Origin: Halorussus salinus
Lineage (GTDB): Archaea > Halobacteriota > Halobacteria > Halobacteriales > Haladaptataceae
Assembly: GCF_004765815.2 (NCBI RefSeq)
Contig: NZ_SBIS02000008.1
Span: 124,001 to 188,000, forward strand
Reading direction: 5' to 3'
Length of the DNA: 64,000 bases
A model generated the notes under the pieces. It searched no databases and was not told where the DNA came from. It saw only the letters and a program-made list of their open reading frames with translations. Positions 60,951 through 64,000 of this stretch are shown here, piece by piece. Numbering within the stretch: the first letter of the stretch is position 1; each line of letters opens with the position of its first letter. The position numbers and the translations under genes were made by a program.

Positions 60951-61880
60951 TTACGACCGGACCGACTCGTAGACGCCCTCGATGCGCTCGGCCATCCGGT
61001 TCAAACTAACGTCCCGAATCGCCTCCCGACCGTCGGAGGGCCGGGGGTCGGCCAACACGTCGGCCAGCGCCGCGACCAGTTCGTCGTCGTCGTCCGAGAC
61101 GGCGGACGGCGACACGCCGTCGAGTCTGTCGCGTACGTCGCCCACGTCGGCCGAGACGACCGGGAGGTTACAGCTCATCGCCTCCTTCACCGAGTTGGGC
61201 GACCCCTCCCGCTTCGAGGTCAACACGAGCGCGTCGGCGGCGTTCATGTACGTCGGGACCTCCTCGTGAGCCACGCCGTAGACGACTTGCAACTCCACGT
61301 CGGCGTCCACGCGCTCGCTCGCACGTTCGACTATGCGCCGCGCGCGAGGGTGGTCTTTCACGTCTTGGGAGGGCGGGTACGGGAACAGGACGTGGCGCGC
61401 GTCGGGGTTCCACCCGACCTCCTCGCGGGCCTCCTCCTCCGATTCCGGCGCGAACCGGTCCATGTCGATGCCGTGAGGGATGACGTGGCAGGGCTGGCCG
61501 AGTTCGCGGGCCATCTCGTCGGACATGACGATGGTCGCGTCGCAGTGGCGCGCACACCGCTTCGAGAGCCACCCGTACTCGCCCATCAGGTCGGTGCCCC
61601 ACAGCGAGAGGACCACCGGAAGCCGCAGTTGGGCCAGCGCCATCGGCGCGGTCAGCCCGTAGTTCGCGTGAACGAGGTCGTAGCCGTTTTGCGCCTCGCT
61701 GACCACCTGCGGCACGAACTTGAGGTAGTCGCCGACCGTCCGTTCGGTCATGTCCTCGCGGGCCACGTGGTCGCCCGGCGGTTTCATCGTCGTGCAGTCG
61801 ATGCCGCGCCGCTCCAATACCTTCTCCTGTTGCTCGAAGAACCGCGCGTCCTCGTTCGAGACGAGGTTGAGGACCTTCAC
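60951..61880 (-). CDS. Family 4 glycosyltransferase (GT-B)
   Basis: 309 residues from GTG 61880, overlapping the preceding stop (GTGA). GT4 features: DLVHANYGLTAPMALAQLRL, CHVIPHGIDMDRFAPESEEE, and the C-terminal nucleotide-sugar site ALVLTSKREGSPNSVKEAMS. It adds a sugar in surface-polymer assembly. A shorter-than-usual linker is present, with no membrane helices. Confidence 0.92.
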   Translation of the reverse strand: MKVLNLVSNEDARFFEQQEKVLERRGIDCTTMKPPGDHVAREDMTERTVGDYLKFVPQVVSEAQNGYDLVHANYGLTAPMALAQLRLPVVLSLWGTDLMGEYGWLSKRCARHCDATIVMSDEMARELGQPCHVIPHGIDMDRFAPESEEEAREEVGWNPDARHVLFPYPPSQDVKDHPRARRIVERASERVDADVELQVVYGVAHEEVPTYMNAADALVLTSKREGSPNSVKEAMSCNLPVVSADVGDVRDRLDGVSPSAVSDDDDELVAALADVLADPRPSDGREAIRDVSLNRMAERIEGVYESVRS

Positions 61881-63139
61881 CGTCGGTTTCCCTCCGTTCG
61901 GTCGCGGTCTCTCGCTCCGTCGCGGTCCCGCGCTCGCTCGTCTCGGGCCGCTCGTCGGGGCGGCGTCTCGTGGCGAGACCGGGTCTCCTCGCCGCCGTCG
62001 CTCCGGACCGCACCGAAGGGGAGCGCACGGTCGGCGTCCCTGTCGGCGCTCCGGGAGTCGAGTCCGGCCACGCGGTCGAGCGAGCGAGCGTCGAGACCGC
62101 CCGAGGAGGCCGCGCGTTCGGCCACCTCGACCACGACTTCGGTGAGGTTCACCTTGTCGTCGAGGTACTCCTCGCGGAGGGTCCGCCAGCGTTCGGCGGC
62201 CGTCTCGTCGCTCAGGATGTCGGTCGCGGCGTCCAGAACCGCGTCGAACTCCTTGAGGTTGTAGACCAGCCCCGCGCGTTCGAGGGCCACGAAGTTGCCC
62301 ATGTCGTCGTCGCCGACGAAGGAGTTCGACCGAATCGCTGGCGTCCCGAGCAGGGCGGCCTCCGTCACCATCGTCTGGGTGTCCGCCACGAGGAGCGACG
62401 CCTCCGCGAGCGCGTCGTGCAGGAGCGCGGGGTGGAGGTCGAACGGTCTGGCGGGCGTCTCCTCGGTGTCCAACTCGCCGCCCTCGTCGGAGACGAAGAC
62501 GGTCGCTCGCTCGGCCAGCCGCTCGATTAGCTCCCGGCGCTTCGCGGGCGTGAAGCCCGCTTGCCCCACGTCGTGGTGCGAGCCGAACGCGTTCAGGCGG
62601 ACGATGGCGAACTCCTCGTCCGGGCCGACGCCGAGTTCGTCTCGGATGTCGCTCTGGCGCTGGTACTCGTCGGGGTGGAGGTAGGCACACTCCTTGAACC
62701 CGCGGAACTCGTAGTGGCTCTCGCCGAGGTCCTTCTCGAACGTGTGGGGCGTCAGCACGGCGTCGGCGAGGGGGACCGCGACGGCGTGGTCGAGGTCGGT
62801 GGTCTCCGAATCGTCCACGAGGACGACCGGCGCGCGGGCGACGGTGCCCGCGAGCGCGGCGAACGACCCGCGGCCGAAGACGCAGTCGGGGTCGAACCGC
62901 CGGGTCTCCAAGACGATTCTGGCGGCGTGCTTGGGTAGTTCCGAGGCCAGCGAGAACTTGTCGGTGCCGACTCGCCCGTAGGACTCGTAGGGAACGTCGT
63001 AGTGGTCGAGGAGCGCCACGGTGCAACCGTAGTCCCGCGCGAGGACTAGCGCGTCGTGACCTCGCTCCCGGAGCGTCGTGACTGCGCGCCTGTACTGGTG
63101 GACCTGCGCCGGTGTGTTCGTGAAGAACAGATACTTCAT
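61877..63139 (-). CDS. DUF354 GT-B-like protein (glycan assembly)
   Basis: 420 residues from ATG 63139. It opens MKYLFFTNTPAQVHQYRRAV and has DYGCTVALLDHYDVPYESYG, VVLVDDSETTDLDHAVAVP and ADTQTMVTEAALLGTPAIRS, the DUF354 / UDP-GlcNAc-2-epimerase-like GT-B pattern. The last ~85 residues are an odd Arg/Asp-rich tail (ARDRDGARDRDRTEG) that overlaps the next start. It probably makes or transfers a surface sugar. Confidence 0.85.
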   Translation of the reverse strand: MKYLFFTNTPAQVHQYRRAVTTLRERGHDALVLARDYGCTVALLDHYDVPYESYGRVGTDKFSLASELPKHAARIVLETRRFDPDCVFGRGSFAALAGTVARAPVVLVDDSETTDLDHAVAVPLADAVLTPHTFEKDLGESHYEFRGFKECAYLHPDEYQRQSDIRDELGVGPDEEFAIVRLNAFGSHHDVGQAGFTPAKRRELIERLAERATVFVSDEGGELDTEETPARPFDLHPALLHDALAEASLLVADTQTMVTEAALLGTPAIRSNSFVGDDDMGNFVALERAGLVYNLKEFDAVLDAATDILSDETAAERWRTLREEYLDDKVNLTEVVVEVAERAASSGGLDARSLDRVAGLDSRSADRDADRALPFGAVRSDGGEETRSRHETPPRRAARDERARDRDGARDRDRTEGNRR

Positions 63140-63309
63140 GGTGGTGTCTCCGCCGGACCGGACTCCGGCAGTCGTACCGACTCGTAGCCGCGGGACGGCC
63201 ATTGTTATACGGTGCCTGAAACGTTGGACGACGGCTACACCCCGACGAGAACGCCGAAATCGTCCGTGCGGATTACTATCATACTAGCTGACAGCTTCGT
63301 AAGATACCA

Positions 63310-63329
63310 CCCAAAGTTGAGGGTTTGGG
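63310..63329. promoter_or_regulatory. Inverted repeat upstream of PadR gene
   Basis: CCCAAA and TTTGGG arms, 8 bases apart, about 30 bases before the PadR TATA box. PadR proteins commonly autoregulate, so this is a reasonable operator candidate. Confidence 0.35.
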
Positions 63330-63359
63330 GCAAAATACTGAATTAAGCGGCCACCAAGC

Positions 63360-63367
63360 TTATAATT
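63360..63367 (+). promoter_or_regulatory. TATA box for PadR-family gene
   Basis: ttataatt about 33 bases before ATG 63396, giving a leader of a few bases. Confidence 0.5.
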
Positions 63368-63395
63368 ACAGGGGAACTATCGGCTATCGTAACTC

Positions 63396-63689
63396 ATGCA
63401 CGACCTGACTGGTTTCCAGCGGGACCTGTTGTACGTCATCGCGGGGAAAGACGAACCGCACGGCCTCGCCATCAAGGAAGAACTCGAATCGTACTACGAG
63501 AAAGAGATTCACCACGGCCGTCTGTACCCGAACCTCGACACGCTCGTGGACAAAGGTCTCGTGGACAAAGGTCAGCGCGACCGGCGCACCAACTACTACG
63601 CGCTCACCGACCGCGGGAGCCGCGAAATCGAGGCCCGCCGCGAGTGGGAGACCGAACACCTCGGCGAGAAGTCCTCCGTCACCGCGTAA
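63396..63689 (+). CDS. PadR-family winged-helix regulator
   Basis: 97 residues. The winged helix is clear: GFQRDLLYVIAGKDEPHGL, IKEELESYYEKEIHHGRLYP, then NLDTLVDKGLVDKGQRDRRT and the wing NYYALTDRG. Haloarchaeal members include the redox-responsive RosR type. No extra sensor domain is present. It is divergent from the glycan operon, so regulation of that operon is possible. Confidence 0.93.
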   Translation: MHDLTGFQRDLLYVIAGKDEPHGLAIKEELESYYEKEIHHGRLYPNLDTLVDKGLVDKGQRDRRTNYYALTDRGSREIEARREWETEHLGEKSSVTA

Positions 63690-63805
63690 CCCCATCTCCC
63701 GACCCGACTCCCGATTCGCCCTTCACGCAGTCTCTATCTCGAACTCCTCGAAAGTCCGCTCGATAGTCCGGTACTCCTTCTCGTCGGCCGCCCGGCCCGA
63801 GCGCG

Positions 63806-64000
63806 TCACTCGGTCCGGACGACGACGGTGTCGGCCGCCGCGTCGCCGAGTCGCTGTGCGCGGTCGGTCGCCAGCATCACGACGAACCCGAGCGCGTAGC
63901 AGACGAGGAGGTCCAGCGGCCGGAGCAGGTTCCGCACGAGGACCGCGCGCCGGGAGACCGGCGACCCGTCGCCCGCGACGACGACCAACCCGAGCAACCA
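63806..64000 (-). CDS. RDD-family membrane protein (5' part beyond window)
   Basis: The frame is open to the window edge, so the N-terminus is missing. The visible 64 residues contain SRRAVLVRNLLRPLDLLVCY followed by ALGFVVMLATDRAQRLGD, the second half of the RDD domain with its Arg and Asp residues, and end DTVVVRTE. RDD proteins are membrane proteins of varied roles including Na+/H+ exchange. Confidence 0.75.
   Translation of the reverse strand, partial: WLLGLVVVAGDGSPVSRRAVLVRNLLRPLDLLVCYALGFVVMLATDRAQRLGDAAADTVVVRTE

Overview
The window is a 64-kb piece of a haloarchaeal (class Halobacteria) chromosome. It is GC-rich with strong G/C at codon third positions, and its proteins are acidic. 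It encodes the archaeal factor TFB, a CetZ tubulin-like protein, halocyanin-type blue copper proteins, a HalOD1 domain, a bacterio-opsin-activator-type HTH protein and many Tat signal peptides. Many genes have a TATA-like box 25-30 bases before the start codon, the layout of leaderless haloarchaeal transcripts. The genus cannot be fixed from sequence reading alone. No rRNA, tRNA, CRISPR array or complete insertion sequence was seen.

Layout. 0-10 kb: a split two-gene membrane protein and its fused paralogue, an HdeD-like protein, a CNNM/CorC-type transporter, a tandem universal stress protein, a degenerate tyrosine-recombinase-like protein and a short FAD protein. 9.5-10.2 kb: a seven-copy 22-bp repeat family beside a truncated gene remnant and a tiny zinc ribbon. 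11.4-14.9 kb: a gluconate/sugar dehydrogenase pair (Tat-exported small subunit plus GMC flavoprotein) facing a blue copper protein. 15-20 kb: regulator, K+ channel, S9 peptidase, AIM24 and HTH-10 genes. 20.4-24.8 kb: a DyP/EfeB-like Tat lipoprotein and a P19-like lipoprotein, possibly iron handling. 24.8-31 kb: stress and metal genes, a histidine kinase, TFB and a phosphoribosyltransferase. 31-44 kb: arylsulfotransferase-like protein, RtcA, glycerate kinase, HflX, a TPP enzyme and a two-domain halocyanin. 43-53.7 kb: a second histidine kinase, aldehyde dehydrogenase, a lone FtsX-type permease, an ArnT-like membrane glycosyltransferase, CetZ and a proteasome-like protein. 54-64 kb: three uncharacterised proteins (two with Tat signals), then a surface-glycan block (Gfo/Idh oxidoreductase, phosphodiesterase, GT2 and two GT-B-like transferases), a PadR regulator and the edge of an RDD protein.

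How the genes work together. Three themes recur. First, exported redox and metal proteins: gluconate dehydrogenase, blue copper proteins, and EfeB-like and P19-like lipoproteins. Second, sensing and basal transcription: two kinases, TFB, PadR, HTH-10 and HalOD1. Third, tightly overlapping minus-strand operons for envelope sugars.

The most unusual non-coding signals are these: the 22-bp repeat family; a promoter followed by a perfect 10-bp hairpin at 36.5 kb (possible small RNA); mutually exclusive stems ending at the start codon of the TPP enzyme; a perfect 18-bp palindrome at 48.11 kb; 10-bp phased repeats before the halocyanin gene; and two AT-rich small genes that look acquired.
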